This document shows, piece after piece, positions 34,328 through 44,787 of a stretch of 64,000 bases of DNA. The DNA is taken from contig JASISA010000003.1 in assembly GCA_031771865.1 (NCBI GenBank), positions 62,001 through 126,000 of the forward strand. The letters run 5' to 3'. A program made the translations under genes and the position numbers. The number at the start of each line of letters is the position of its first letter. Position 1 is the first letter of the stretch. The stretch comes from Nothophaeocryptopus gaeumannii (taxonomy: Eukaryota; Ascomycota; Dothideomycetes; Mycosphaerellales; Mycosphaerellaceae). The notes under the pieces were generated by a model that was given only the letters and a program-made list of their open reading frames with translations, was not told where the DNA came from and searched no databases.

Positions 34328-35297
34328 CTACAAATTACTCATCTCGGTTGGCGATACCTTCTTTAACTGGCCCTCTGCATGAGTAAGTAAAGATCCTACC
34401 TTCGAGTAACCCTTGATCTCTGCCCAGTAGCGCGGCGTTCTCCCCCTGCTGTCCAACTTCAACGGATCAGCTCCTTGCTCGAGCACATACTTCACGATCT
34501 CAAAGCTTCCGCACTCAGCTGCGCGATGGAGCGGCGTCCCCAAACCAAACGGCTCCCGCTCTCGGAAGACTTTTGGGTCGTCTTCGTACTTGATTTTGTT
34601 GATTGGAGCACCGTGCAACACAACATGCCGCACTACGTCCAATGCACCAAGTTCCTTTCTCATGACGGCGTACTGCAGCAATTCACCTCGTTGTGCATCG
34701 GCACCGCGGGTGAATAGGTAGCCTATAAGGTCGAGAGGCGCCTCTAACATGGCTTGTGATGCTGGCGTATAGTCCCAGCAGCAGCGGGCGTTGGGGTCGG
34801 CACCGTGGCCGAGCAGCCAGGCGACCATCTCTCCATCTCCGGTACAGAGAGGGATACTGGTACGTATGGTATTAGCGAAAGGGTGCCGGCGATGGCTTAG
34901 GTGCTCACCATAACACGGGCGGCTCATTCCGATGTAGAGGTTGGTTGATATTCCATCCACGCTTGAGGAACAACTCCAGTACGTTGAAGGCTCGAAAGCG
35001 TACAGCCTCTTCCAAGGGGTAGATGGCGTTTACTGTGCACACGTTCTCGTCCAGGAAGAACTGCACTATGTCATGGTCGTGGCGTTCGATGGCGTAAGAC
35101 ATGGAGCTGTACAGCCATCCTGGTTCCGGGTCTAGATACTCCCATGATGGACGTGGGCTGTGGAGGAGTTGTTGGACAAGTTCCTTGATCCTTTTCAGGT
35201 GGCCTTTTTGAGCGGCTTCCGCGCACTGCTCAACTTCTACCGGTCGATACCAGGGGGGGCCTTCTTGCGGAGGTGGAGGAATATCGGGCAACGACAT
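34328..35297 (-). CDS. Ankyrin-repeat protein, small
   Basis: Two exons, 35297-34909 and 34856-34328, with a 52-bp intron (GTGAGC...CCAG) whose phase joins correctly; 305 residues. The N-terminus (MSLPDIPPPPQEGPPWYRPV) leads directly into degenerate ankyrin units, with more regular ones in the second exon: GDGEMVAWLLGHGADPNAR, GTPLHRAAECGSFEIVKYVL and GRTPRYWAEIKGYSKVGSLL. No other domain is visible. Single-domain ankyrin proteins like this are abundant in Dothideomycetes. Function cannot be assigned; a protein-binding role is the only safe inference. It is unrelated in detail to the 531-residue ankyrin protein 3 kb away, because the repeat consensus and N-termini differ. Confidence 0.8.
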
Positions 35298-35931
35298 GCC
35301 ATCAATGTATTATACCCAGCAATATACACGGTCCACACATGGGTCCTGGTTAAGATGTCACCGCAGAGCCAAGAAGGTCAGAAGAAGTAGAGGCATGGAA
35401 AGAAGATAGGAGACTGGAAGGCTGCGAGAGCCCGAACGTCCAGATTTGGATGCAGATGTGGAGAGGGCTTATCATTACATATAACAGAAGAGCGATGTCA
35501 ATATGGACTAGGACTAGCGCAATGTGTGTCTTGGAAGATAGCGTTCCGGGTGCACTTTGCCAGGTGAATTTACATGTTTCTGAATTGTTCCCTGGAGAGA
35601 ATTGAGCAGCCACGGGAGATAGCATCCGCCTAGACCATGACAACGAAAGCGCCCGATAAGAATGCAATGGCTGATCGAGCTTCTGGGTTATCGAACGGTA
35701 CGGTCTCTATATCGCAGCTGTACTGCATGCATTTCCAATGGCTTACTCTGATCTATGCTAGCCATTTGAGGCCCCCAAAGCTGTCCGCTTCAAGATGGAT
35801 CATCCAATGTTTTTGCTTCCTCGCTCAGCATGTCAGCCAGCTCATTAATTGCCCAGTTCTCTGAACCAACGAGTCCTCGCTCGGTGCTGCTGGTGATGAG
35901 CTTCACCGCACGTTTCGCTCTTGCTTGCGGC
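35298..35931. other. Intergenic region
   Basis: About 630 bp between the small ankyrin gene and the stop of the third beta-helix paralog. Nothing recognised. Confidence 0.5.
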
Positions 35932-37369
35932 TTAGCATGTTGGCCAGACAGTCTTCTTCTGCGGCTGTGGGATTGGCCATCCGTCGTCTCCCACAGCGCC
36001 GCTCACTGGTGGGGCAGTCCAGTGCTGTGCCGGAAGGGTGTACTGCTGCGCCGGCGGAGTGTACTGCTGTGTCGGCGGAATGTACTGCTGTACTGGTGCA
36101 GGGTACTGCTGCGACAGACCCTGCTTTGTAGCGCTGCCGTTCTGGACCTCGTCACGCACATCCGTCAAGATTGTGCGACCACCATGATCAACTTGATCCT
36201 CAATCACAGTGCCTTCCTGCCAGGCATAATTGACGTGCCAGGCATCGATGAAGGAACTGTTGGTCACTTCTCCCTGTCGCAGGATGCAGTTGACGAACCT
36301 GGTGTCCTCGAAATGGCAGCCACGGAATGTGACGCACCCGAAGATGCAGTTGTCGAAGGTCACGTTTGCAGAGAACGTGCAGTCGATGAAGAAGACTGCG
36401 AAGAAGACGCCGGTTTCTCCTGGGATGAAGTTGACTCCGCGGGTGAGGGCTGCGTGGAGGGTGTTGACGTCGTCGTCTGGAGCGTCTTGAACGAAGTGGA
36501 TGTCCAGAACATCATCTGGGATGATGAGCGGTGCTGGACTGCCGGATGCTTCGTGTGGGCTCTGCTCGATGGCCAGGTCATTGCGGTCGTCGTTGTTCGT
36601 GAACGAGAAGTCCGCGTCGTCCTCATCCTCGTTGTCGCCACTGAGGCCAAGCTCGTCCTCCTCCTGCTCTTCCTCCCCGCCGGCAAAGGACTCGTCGAAA
36701 TCGCTGTCGTCGTGATTGCCGTCTTCGTTCTTGGCGGCTTGATCACCGCTACCCGGGTTCCTGGATATGTGGGCGATGCTATCCAAATATCAGCATCGTT
36801 CTCAGTGTGAGCTTGGATGGATGCTCACTCTTCAGCCTTCACCTTCTTCTCAGCATCGGCTTTGCTTGCGAGGACATCGGAGCGCTGTACATTGGTAGAG
36901 CTGGCCACTTCGGCGCTGAAGGGTTTGATGTTGCGCTTGGTCTCTGAACGTGCTGGCGATGAGGACGTGCTCCTGCTCAGCGGTCTGTAAGGCTCTGTCA
37001 CGCATGTGCACATCGTAACTTACTCCGGACTCTTGTTCAACTCTTCACGCAGCGCGCGATCGGCACCGCGCTCAATTACGAGAGATTTGGTGAGCTTGCT
37101 GGACACGGTGTCTCCTCCAGCTGGTTCTTCGGCCGCGATGCTGTCGCCAGCTTCTCCTGGTCCTTGAAGGATGCTGTGAACAGTTAGCCAGCGCTTGTAG
37201 CATGTGCTGAATCCATCACTTACTCTCGTAGCTCCTGGAAGAGTGCTGTCTGCTTCTCCTCAACGCTGGCGCTTGCGAGCAGCTGCACTACGGCGGCGAG
37301 CTGCTCGTCACTGGCGGCCGCTGAGGCCTCATCGTGACACGCTTTCGGGCAGGAACACACGATCACCAT
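35932..37369 (-). CDS. Beta-helix protein with pentapeptide-like repeats, paralog 3
   Basis: Four exons, all joining in phase 2: 37369-37224, 37173-37024, 36984-36829 and 36778-35932; 432 residues. Introns are 50, 39 and 50 bp with GTAAGT, GTAAGT and GTGAGC donors; the middle one is very short. The N-terminus (MVIVCSCPKACHDEASAAAS) differs from the paralogs. After an acidic stretch comes one beta-helix module near 250-330, with VLDIHFVQDA, FFAVFFIDCTFSANVTFDNC and VTFRGCHFEDTRFVNC, closely matching module 1 of paralog 2 (ALDITFVPSS; VVFIDCTFAKTTVFENS). The usual second module is missing; its place is taken by a Gln/Tyr/Pro minisatellite (QQYIPPTQQYTPPAQQYTLP). It is 11 kb from the other two copies and in opposite orientation. 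Function unknown. Confidence 0.8.
36020..36110 (-). repeat. About 24-bp coding minisatellite (QQYTPPA units)
   Basis: Near-identical units of about 24 bp, each with TACTGCTG and a GGCGGA-type core on the plus strand, lie in tandem inside the last exon of paralog 3. Read on the minus strand they give Q-Q-Y-x-P-P/A-x repeats. The number of units is likely to vary between isolates (inference). Confidence 0.75.
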
Positions 37370-38690
37370 CTTTGCTTACGTGGATGGTTTTGTTGGTGTA
37401 TGTGAGGTGTCAGACTTGAGAAGCTGTCTGAAAAGAAGTTGGATTGGCTGCGTTTGCAGCTCCTTCTGAACCCACGCTAAACGCGGGACGCTCGGACCGC
37501 ACCCGCGCATGTGAAAGTGAAGGGCTGCAGGAGCTGCAAGACAAACGATCTGAGCTGAACTTCAGGGTATCTCAGAACACATCACATGCTTGAGACACAT
37601 AGAACAAGCACGAATCAAGCAGCAGATCGGAACAGTTGACACGTGCTTTCTTCCGCATTACCAACTCTTCGACGCCTTCGACCGCAGATATCTTTGCTGG
37701 CCCCATTAGTGGTGCCTCAAAAGCTCCAACGGTCCGGAGCATTCAATAAACATCTCTCGAATCCCAATCTTCTTTCTAGTATCATCTCCCGCATCTCACT
37801 GCATCAGAAGTACTCATCGACCTTCCAGTCCCCCCTAGCCTTAGTCCGCAGATGGGTTGAGACAGAACCCCGAGGCTTGTCAGTTGTCGTGGATCAGCCT
37901 GCTCAAGGCGCTCGAAACCTACACGACCCATTGAAGATTGATGTCAATATTTCATATCAATGCTCGACACTAAGCGTACTTGCATTCCTTCTTTCATTCG
38001 ATGTTTCGGATATCTTCAAGTGACTGAGATCCTTAGTGCTACACCAGGGATCTCCAACTGCACAGATCGTATCTATTGCCTGGGGTCCGCTCACCCACAA
38101 GTTTCTCGAACATGAGCTGAACGATATATCCGCCTGAGAACTAGAGTGCGAGGGGGTGAAAGTACTCCGTTCTGCGGAACGCTCCTGTAGTCGGGTCTCT
38201 AATGTCTACGTAGAGAACGTCCTGCGACACTGCAGTCCGCAGCCTTCAATTTGGAACTGCAGCTTGAGCGGTCTTCAAATATTGAAGACGTGATGGATGC
38301 CGTCTGTTCCTTTGCAGTATGCAATACGTCCGCCTGTGCTCGATCACAGATGAGATGCAATGGCGGTTCAAAAGCGATATATGAACGCAGATTATCTTCC
38401 GGTGGAGTAATTACGCATACTGCGCCAGATACTACGTGGTACCTGAACGCTTTCGTTTCTGTCCCACTGACGAACTCGCGGCAGGCATGGTGGCAATTGC
38501 GACGCCAGCTTGTGAGGCTTGTAGTATTTGCAGAGTCCTTGACGCGAGCTCTGCCTTCTTTCGCGACGCATCGATGTGCAGTCGTTCGATTTTGAGGAAA
38601 AGTCTCTCCATCTCTTCACTTCTGGATCTTTCGAGTGCGTCCAGATAGGCCTAAAACGTGAGGACAGCCGGAACAGGTTCTGCATCTGGC
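37370..38690. other. Intergenic region, nothing recognised
   Basis: About 1.3 kb. A frame at 37643-38023 begins with GTG rather than ATG and has no family similarity. No RNA gene or transposon trace is evident. Confidence 0.45.
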
Positions 38691-40310
38691 AGTTGATTGA
38701 GACATGTCAGATGCTGCTCTCTATCGTCGAGAGATGAGGAACTGATAGTTGGTGTCTTATGGGATCATAACGTCCGATTCAGCGCCTTCGACCAGAAGCA
38801 GAGCCTGGGTATTGACCACCGCCTCAGAATTTATCGCCCGCGACAGAGGCGAATGGAGCGCTTCAAGCATGAGCTGCCACGCAGAATGCTCGTATGCACT
38901 CCACTTCGAATTGAGAAGTGCATGGCCGCCAAAGTCAGATTTTAGGATACTAAAAATGGTTACAGTCAGGGGGAAAGCCGCATGTGTATGTAATGGGGCG
39001 TTCCTTGAGGGTCTGAATGCGGCAAGAAGCCAAAGGTATGCCGCACTTTGGGTGAGCTCATGCGCGGAAAGCATGCAGTGTTTCGCTTCCATAGCTCAAA
39101 GTTAAGGGCAGGAAGGCATCTATGGTGTCAAGCCCAAGGTCTTCCACAAAGACAGGAGCAAGCCAGGAAAAGTTGAGCCAATGCCCCACCTTATCATTTC
39201 TCTCACGCAGCTTCGACTTCCACAAGAGCTCTGCAGAGATGTGCAGGTATTCTTCACTCGCGCCAAAAGAAAAATGTAATAGTGTTTTCGCCGCCCTTGT
39301 CGGGCGAAGCCAAGTACAGCTTGATGCAAATGACCTAGTAATCTGCATACGGCGAAGCGCGGGTTGAACTCGCTCGAAGACAGACTGGAAAAGCTGACAT
39401 GGTTCATGCACAATATGCTTCCGTTGTGTTCTATAGCCTCAATCAGGTCCACAAGAAGAAACTGGCTCATCGGCGCATGGATGTACAAGAGGTCGCCGCA
39501 CCATTTGTTGAGCATACGTATTGTGGCTTTCTCGTGTGAAATTCCCTCTTCTCGGGAGAACTATGCAAGACTGAAGAAGGACGGCCCTCTCGTCAGACGC
39601 ATCTTCCTGCAGGAAATATAACCACGCCAGAGGGGTGCCACGGCAATCTCGCATGTTGCTGTTGGGACAGAGAAGTCTCCACAGCGTACTAGCAGCGAAG
39701 CGTTTGTAGGACGTCTCTATATTGTCGAATATGTACCCGATGAATGCATCCAATTCCTGAGGCAGCTCTTCCAATCTTTGGTACAGCTCCGAAAGGTTGT
39801 CGCCTTTCCCCAGACCCCGTCGCAACGATTTGATTGCGAGAGCGACCCAGAGAAAGAAACCTTCCGCACGTTCTTGCAAAACGATCGTCAACTCCTGCAT
39901 TTGAAGCTCACGCACAGACAGCTGACCGAATGCACTGTCTTCGAACAAGCGCTGACGTACGAAGACGTCCATGTCGCGTCGAGTGAGATATTGCAAACTT
40001 AGAGTCAAGGGCTCAGAGCCGTATGCAATTTTGAATGTATTTCGAGGTCGGCTGGAAACGCAAATCTTGACGCAGGTGTTGTGATACAAAAACGACACGA
40101 GGTCAAGAAGGTCTTGGTGGTCTCCTTGCACTTCGTTGAGGCCATCAAGAAACAAGCAGATGTGGGCTGGGAGACAATTGCCGGACAGCATCAGTTCCAG
40201 GGATATCCTCAACTCCCTCTTAGTCCATGGCCGTACGTGGCCCGCCTTTGCCGAGATCTCTGACAGCCGTTCGTGCTGATCTTCAAGTACTTCCTCGAGC
40301 CTCCGTCAGG
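38690..40310 (-). pseudogene. Fragment of a NACHT-type NLR (STAND NTPase), no P-loop, frameshifted
   Basis: The 5' part (about 40310-39439) carries a Walker B block, HICLFLDGLNEVQG, followed by VKICVSSRPRNTF, the paired features of fungal NACHT ATPases, then LQYLTRRDMDVFVRQRLF and the helical lid. The Walker A (GxxGxGKS) loop that should lie upstream is absent: in frame there is a TGA about 100 bp before Walker B, then only 390 bp to the next gene. Downstream, similar protein pieces (GASEEYLHISAELLWKSKL; LLNSKWSAYEHSAWQLMLEA) follow in other frames to about 38750, so the C-terminal part is frameshifted more than once. An intact relative would be a regulator of non-self recognition or cell death, with the ATPase needed for switching; this copy cannot bind ATP normally. 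Confidence 0.7.
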
Positions 40311-40701
40311 CTGAAATGCCATTGCATGGTAGCATCAGTGCCAAGTATTGGAGAGTGAGATGTAGTTGCAGACCACGTGAGGTAGGTTAACGTTCTTGCA
40401 CTGCCCCTTTATTTCTTGTTGCCTACCTTGTCGTCACGATCACGTGCAAGTTGACTTTGTGGCTACCAAGACCCTGAAAGCATCGAACTCCCTCCTCTCA
40501 GCCACCACCACCTACCAAGCTCGATCCTTCGACCTCGTACCTTTACCCATTTGAAGGCAGCAACTACTACATCCTTCCGCCCAACCCCATTCGAAGCATA
40601 TCACTGTGGCCGCACATCAAGCAGAAGCGGAAGCCTTCGCCCGCGCCCTCGGTCCCGCATCAGAAACAAACTACACCACCAAAGTCGACTTATCGTCCAG
40701 C

Positions 40702-41766
40702 ATGGACAAGTTCCGCGCATTCGGCAACACCATCTCCTCGTCCGTGACACCGTTCGCGACCCGCAGCCAGCAATGGATCAAGGAGCAGACGGGAAACGCC
40801 GGCGAGAAGACGGAGCTGCCTCACGACTATGTCGAGCTTGAGACACGCATCGATGCGCTCAAGGCTACCCACCAGAAACTGCTTGCGGCCACATCGCAGT
40901 ACGCCAACGAGGCATACGACTACCCCCCAAATGTGCGAGAGAGCTTCAATGACTTGGGAAAGAGCATCAGTGAGAAGGTAAGTGGAGAGAACCTCACTTT
41001 TATGGATTCAATTTGGATTGGCATCGAAGACGCTTGGATAGATGGTGTACTTCCAGTGTTGTTTGGAACGCTTTTCAGTGCGTGTATGATGCTCATACAG
41101 ATGCTCGATATACAGGTCAACTTGCTGAGCAAAGCCGGCTCGGCCGCTGAGGCACAGGCTGCCTTCACCACCCCACCCACCGCCAAACCGCAGCCCAAGA
41201 CCTTCTCTCACGCGATCGCCCGCGCTTGCTTGAACGGAAGTCAGACGATCGCAACTGCTACGCCGCAGGGCTCCACTGAGCCAGATCCATTGGCGCAAGG
41301 CCTCGAGAAGTTCGCCATCGCAAGCGAGAAGGTTGGCGAGGCGCGTTTGGACCAAGATGAGAAGATCCAGGGCAAGTTCTTGGCTGGATGGAGCACAACC
41401 CTCAACCAGAGCATCAAGGCCGCGGACAAGGCACGTCAGGCCGTACAGAATGCGCGTTTGAATTTGGATGCTGCCAAGTCGAAAGCTGCTGCGGGAGACA
41501 GGCACGAGGAGAGCTATACTGAGCCACAACGCCGCGCCATTGAACAAGCAGAGGACCAATTCGTCGAGAAGGTTGACGAAGCGACCAGCGTCATGCGCAA
41601 CGTCCTGGATACCCCGGAGCCACTTAGGAATCTGACCGAGCTGGCTAAGGCACAAGTCGAATACCACCAACGCGCGGCCGAGATCCTCGAAGATGTGGCT
41701 CAGAATATTGGCGATATCCAAACGGAGCAAGAGACTGAATACAGGAAGGCACGTGATGGACAATAA
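40702..41766 (+). CDS. GVP36: BAR-domain protein, Gvp36-like
   Basis: BAR proteins bind and bend membranes; Gvp36 acts at Golgi and endosomal vesicles. Two exons, 40702-40977 and 41116-41766, with a 138-bp intron (GTAAGT...TACAG) that happens to keep the frame open; spliced length 308 residues. Removing it joins LGKSISEK to VNLLSKAGSAAEAQAAF, the continuous family sequence; leaving it adds 46 residues rich in aromatic and hydrophobic amino acids that do not fit. The body is helical: ELETRIDALKATHQKLLAA, LEKFAIASEKVGEARLDQDE, KFLAGWSTTLNQSIKAADK and EYHQRAAEILEDVAQNI. The start at 40702 (MDKFRAFGNTISSSVTPFA) is preferred; upstream codons only offer GTG. It is head-to-head with the NLR fragment. 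Confidence 0.9.
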   Translation: MDKFRAFGNTISSSVTPFATRSQQWIKEQTGNAGEKTELPHDYVELETRIDALKATHQKLLAATSQYANEAYDYPPNVRESFNDLGKSISEKVSGENLTFMDSIWIGIEDAWIDGVLPVLFGTLFSACMMLIQMLDIQVNLLSKAGSAAEAQAAFTTPPTAKPQPKTFSHAIARACLNGSQTIATATPQGSTEPDPLAQGLEKFAIASEKVGEARLDQDEKIQGKFLAGWSTTLNQSIKAADKARQAVQNARLNLDAAKSKAAAGDRHEESYTEPQRRAIEQAEDQFVEKVDEATSVMRNVLDTPEPLRNLTELAKAQVEYHQRAAEILEDVAQNIGDIQTEQETEYRKARDGQ

Positions 41767-42048
41767 GCGGTTCTACCATACCCCTGGAACTTGATGACAT
41801 GGAGGACTGATGATGGTTCTGCAGCGGTTGATCAACGATAACGCCGTCGATTACGAAACGTCTCTTTGAGTGAGGGTCTGGAGAACGGAGGGCGTCACGA
41901 GCACATCCTCGCCATGGCTCATGGTATGGCGTTGTCTTCTTCAAGAGCATCAAGCATAGCTCATATGAACCATACCCTTTTCATTTATGCCCACGCTTAC
42001 GTTCCACTGCCACCTCCCTCCATATGCAGGTATCTTTATGCTGCCCCT

Positions 42049-42672
42049 TCACACATCATCCCCAACCCTATCCGCAACACCAACATCATGATCCTTCCCA
42101 CCCTCATGATGCCCTTCCCTCGCCTTCTGCTCTTTCCACTCCGTCACCGCTTTCCACGCTACTCGAAATCCCTCAATCCCCGCCGGCATCCCGCAATAAC
42201 ATGCTGCTTGGAGTATTACTTCGCGGATTTCCTCTTCGGTTGCCCCGTTGTTCAAAGCGCCTTTTACGTGTGTTGCGAGTTCGGAGCCCCGGTTTTGGTT
42301 GCATAGCATGGCTATGTTGAGGAAGGAGCCTGGAACCCAGGACAATGTCAGACAATGAGTGGCATGTATGAGCGAGAGTGGACTGCTTACGGGTTTTCAG
42401 TTCGAGGCCTGGGCGGGTCCATATACTGCCCCAGCAGGACTCGGAGACGTACTTGGGGGAAGTCAGTGCATCTCTTGGATCCTACTACTTCTGGCTTGTA
42501 TAGATTGGAGGAGACTGACCTCTTGCATGGCTTTCGCGAACGGGTTTGAGGCATTCTTCAAGGCTGCATCCACGTATTCTTTCCCTGCGACTTGGTAACG
42601 CATTTTGATTCCTTCATTGTAGAGGACTTCGTGGGCGTGGGCGATTTCTTCTTTGGTGTAGTTGGGTGGCAT
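42049..42672 (-). CDS. Carboxymuconolactone decarboxylase-like (AhpD-fold) protein
   Basis: Three exons: 42672-42520, 42451-42391 and 42329-42049, with introns of 68 and 61 bp (GTCAGT and GTAAGC donors); 164 residues. The central exon encodes YVSESCWGSIWTRPGLELKT, and the last gives NIAMLCNQNRGSELATHVKG followed by GALNNGATEEEIREVILQ, both hallmark blocks of carboxymuconolactone decarboxylase-type proteins. The family includes 4-carboxymuconolactone decarboxylase of the protocatechuate branch and AhpD peroxidase partners. This protein lacks the AhpD C-x-x-C pair in the expected helix (it has CYCGMPAGIEGF), so a decarboxylase or unknown role is more likely. The gene is divergent from a metallo-beta-lactamase gene 461 bp away. 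Confidence 0.87.
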
Positions 42673-43133
42673 TGTTGCTGGTACGGTTTGGGACCTGGAA
42701 AAGGTGGGGGGTTTGGGACGATCCGGCAATTGGATGCGAATGCTTGGAAGTAAGTATGTTCTGGTTGTACAGAACAGGAACAGGAACAAGACTGATATGT
42801 TTTTACCGAGCAGATGATGGTTAGAGCTTTGAGATCCACTTCGTCATCTGGTCTTGTGCTCGTCTAAGCTGCTGTATGAGCTGCAGCTGCGGTATCGGCA
42901 CATAGCTCTCGAGCTTGCGGAGAAGCTCTTCTGACTTCACCTCGTGAGTGTAGCATCGTCAATGCTGTGTTGAATCTGTCAAAGTGATGCGGGGAACATG
43001 ATAATTTTCGGCATGATTGACTTCAAGGTAAGATGACGAAGATCGATACTTCTGATTTCATTCATTCACTTGATACTCTGCACTGACCATCAAGGTACAC
43101 TCGTCCTTTTCACAAGCACATCAGCTCCGCAAC
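42673..43133. promoter_or_regulatory. Divergent promoter region, CMD-like / metallo-beta-lactamase
   Basis: The 461 bp between the two start codons should contain both promoters, based on arrangement only. No specific motif can be named. Confidence 0.35.
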
Positions 43134-44069
43134 ATGTCTTCTCCCAGACCGCTTCCACCTCCCTCCCCAAACCAATTCTACGTAACAGTCTCTCCCATCC
43201 CGGGCGGCTTCATAACTCTCTCGGACCACTTCTTCGTGAAACCTGCGACACCAGGAGCGAAACGAACAGTCCCATCTTTAACCTTCCTCGTCACCCATCC
43301 TGGCCCTCCCACCTCTTCAGGCTTCAAGTCCAGAGAACATGGCAAGCCATTTCGGATGATGTTCGATCTCGGCCTTCGAAAAGCACAGAATAGATATCCG
43401 GAGAAATTGCAGAAACATATTGATGGGCGAGCACCGTTTAAGCTTGAGCCTGGAGTGGCGGCTCAATTGAAAACCGGTGGATTGGCGCCTGAGGATGTCG
43501 ATCTTGTGATCTTGAGCCATGTCCACTATGACCACCATGGCGACCCTGAGGATTTTCCGAATGCACAATTCTTGATTGGAGCGGGCGCGATGAAGGTGTT
43601 GAAGGAGGGTTTGGCTGGTGCGAGTCATCAGCATTTTGAACCGGATACGCTGCCTGATGAGAGGAGTGGTGAATTACCGGCTCCAAAGGATAGTTCAAAA
43701 TGGAAACCGCTCGGTCTATTTCCGGCAGCGTTGGATATGTTCGACGATGGATCTGTGTATGTAATAGACACACCAGGCCATCTACCAGGACATGTGAACC
43801 TGCTCTGTCGCACGAAGGAGAGATGGGTGATGCTATGTGGCGACGCTTTCCACGATCGAAGACTGTTGACTGGCGAGAAGGAGATCGGAACGTGGGAGGC
43901 TGATGGATGTGTGCATTGTATTCATGTTGATAAGGAGAAGGCGGCGGAGAGCATTCGCAGGCTGAGGCAGTTTGATCAGGCTACTGGGGAGGAATGTGAG
44001 CTGATTGCGGCGCATGAGGAGATTTGGTGGGAGGAGAACCAGGGGAAGGTGTTTCCGGGGACGATATGA
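43134..44069 (+). CDS. Metallo-beta-lactamase superfamily hydrolase
   Basis: Single-exon protein of 311 residues. The metal-binding motif HVHYDHHGD is at residues 129-137, so both zinc sites can form with His129, His131, Asp133 and His134, plus a later His near 220 (TPGHLPGHVN) and Asp about 237 (GDAFHD). The order and spacing resemble the AHL-lactonase-like branch of the superfamily rather than glyoxalase II or RNase Z. Substrate unknown; lactone or ester hydrolysis is inferred from the branch only. No signal peptide. It is divergent from a carboxymuconolactone decarboxylase-like gene and followed, on the other strand, by an AhpC/TSA-like gene. The ATG at 43134 is preferred because it precedes the family start NQFYVTVSPIPGGF. 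Confidence 0.9.
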   Translation: MSSPRPLPPPSPNQFYVTVSPIPGGFITLSDHFFVKPATPGAKRTVPSLTFLVTHPGPPTSSGFKSREHGKPFRMMFDLGLRKAQNRYPEKLQKHIDGRAPFKLEPGVAAQLKTGGLAPEDVDLVILSHVHYDHHGDPEDFPNAQFLIGAGAMKVLKEGLAGASHQHFEPDTLPDERSGELPAPKDSSKWKPLGLFPAALDMFDDGSVYVIDTPGHLPGHVNLLCRTKERWVMLCGDAFHDRRLLTGEKEIGTWEADGCVHCIHVDKEKAAESIRRLRQFDQATGEECELIAAHEEIWWEENQGKVFPGTI

Positions 44070-44135
44070 GCAGTCTCATCAAGTCATGTCATACGCTGTA
44101 GAACACATCAAACTCGAGTAAAGAACCTCATCGCT

Positions 44136-44787
44136 CTATTTGTCGAGAGCTTTTACAACCTCCTCAAAGTCGGCCACGGCGTCGGCTCTTGAAGCAGGGC
44201 CTTTGAGGAGTGTCAGCAAACAAGCCCCGGATCGTACCAAACGTGAATTGGAAAGAGCAATACTTACCTCCCCATTTGATCCTCCCATCCTGCCCAATGG
44301 CATACTCACCCGCAATCTGCCACCGACTCCCACTCTCTGTCGGCCGATTCGCAATTCCCTCCTTCGACTTCAAAGTAAACACACTCCCCAGTGCCGATGG
44401 ACTCAGTACATGCAGCCACCCACTCGTCCCAAGCCCGTATGCCGCATAAGCCTCCCTCCCGTCATCCATTACAAGCCTGAGATTTTCCGGTTCGGATCCA
44501 TACTGCGGAATAGACTTGACCCACTTGTCGGTAGAAGCTTGATCGGAGTGCGATACGGCTATGAACTCGATGTCTCGGTGGATTTTGGCTGATTCGCGCA
44601 TGCGGAGATATGTCTTCTCTGCGAATGGGCAGCCGCAATGCCGAAGGAAAGCGATTATGGTACGCTTGTTTGATGGCAGGGCCAGTTTTGGTGGCTGAGG
44701 GGCCCTGTCGCCAATCCTTGGTGGTTCTGCTGGGGCCGCATTGGACTTCGGTGCCCACCAGGAGTTGAGCTCTTGCTGGAAGGTCAT
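44136..44787 (-). CDS. AhpC/TSA-like peroxiredoxin family protein
   Basis: Two exons, 44787-44268 and 44200-44136, with a 67-bp intron (GTAAGT...AAAG); 194 residues. The second exon encodes only the last 21 residues (PASRADAVADFEEVVKALDK). The thioredoxin-like fold is clear: TIIAFLRHCGCPFAEKTYL with Cys near 51 and 53, the latter being the probable peroxidatic Cys in GCPF, then IEFIAVSHSDQASTDKWV and the final strands with WQIAGEYAIGQDGRIKWGG. This is the fungal AhpC/TSA antioxidant branch rather than the typical 2-Cys Prx. Role in peroxide removal is inferred. It is divergent from the Tms1 gene, 347 bp apart. The longer frame to 44859 has no ATG with family similarity. Confidence 0.88.

Noticed and set aside
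35830..36810. Plus-strand open frame of 326 residues
   Set aside because: Antisense to the last exon of beta-helix paralog 3, which has clear homology and splice-consistent upstream exons.
37643..38023. Possible 126-residue protein with a mitochondrial-like start
   Set aside because: Begins with GTG, has no ATG start in context and no family similarity.
40978..41115. Extra 46 residues inside the BAR protein as true coding sequence
   Set aside because: Good splice sites flank it, and removal restores the family sequence without a gap.
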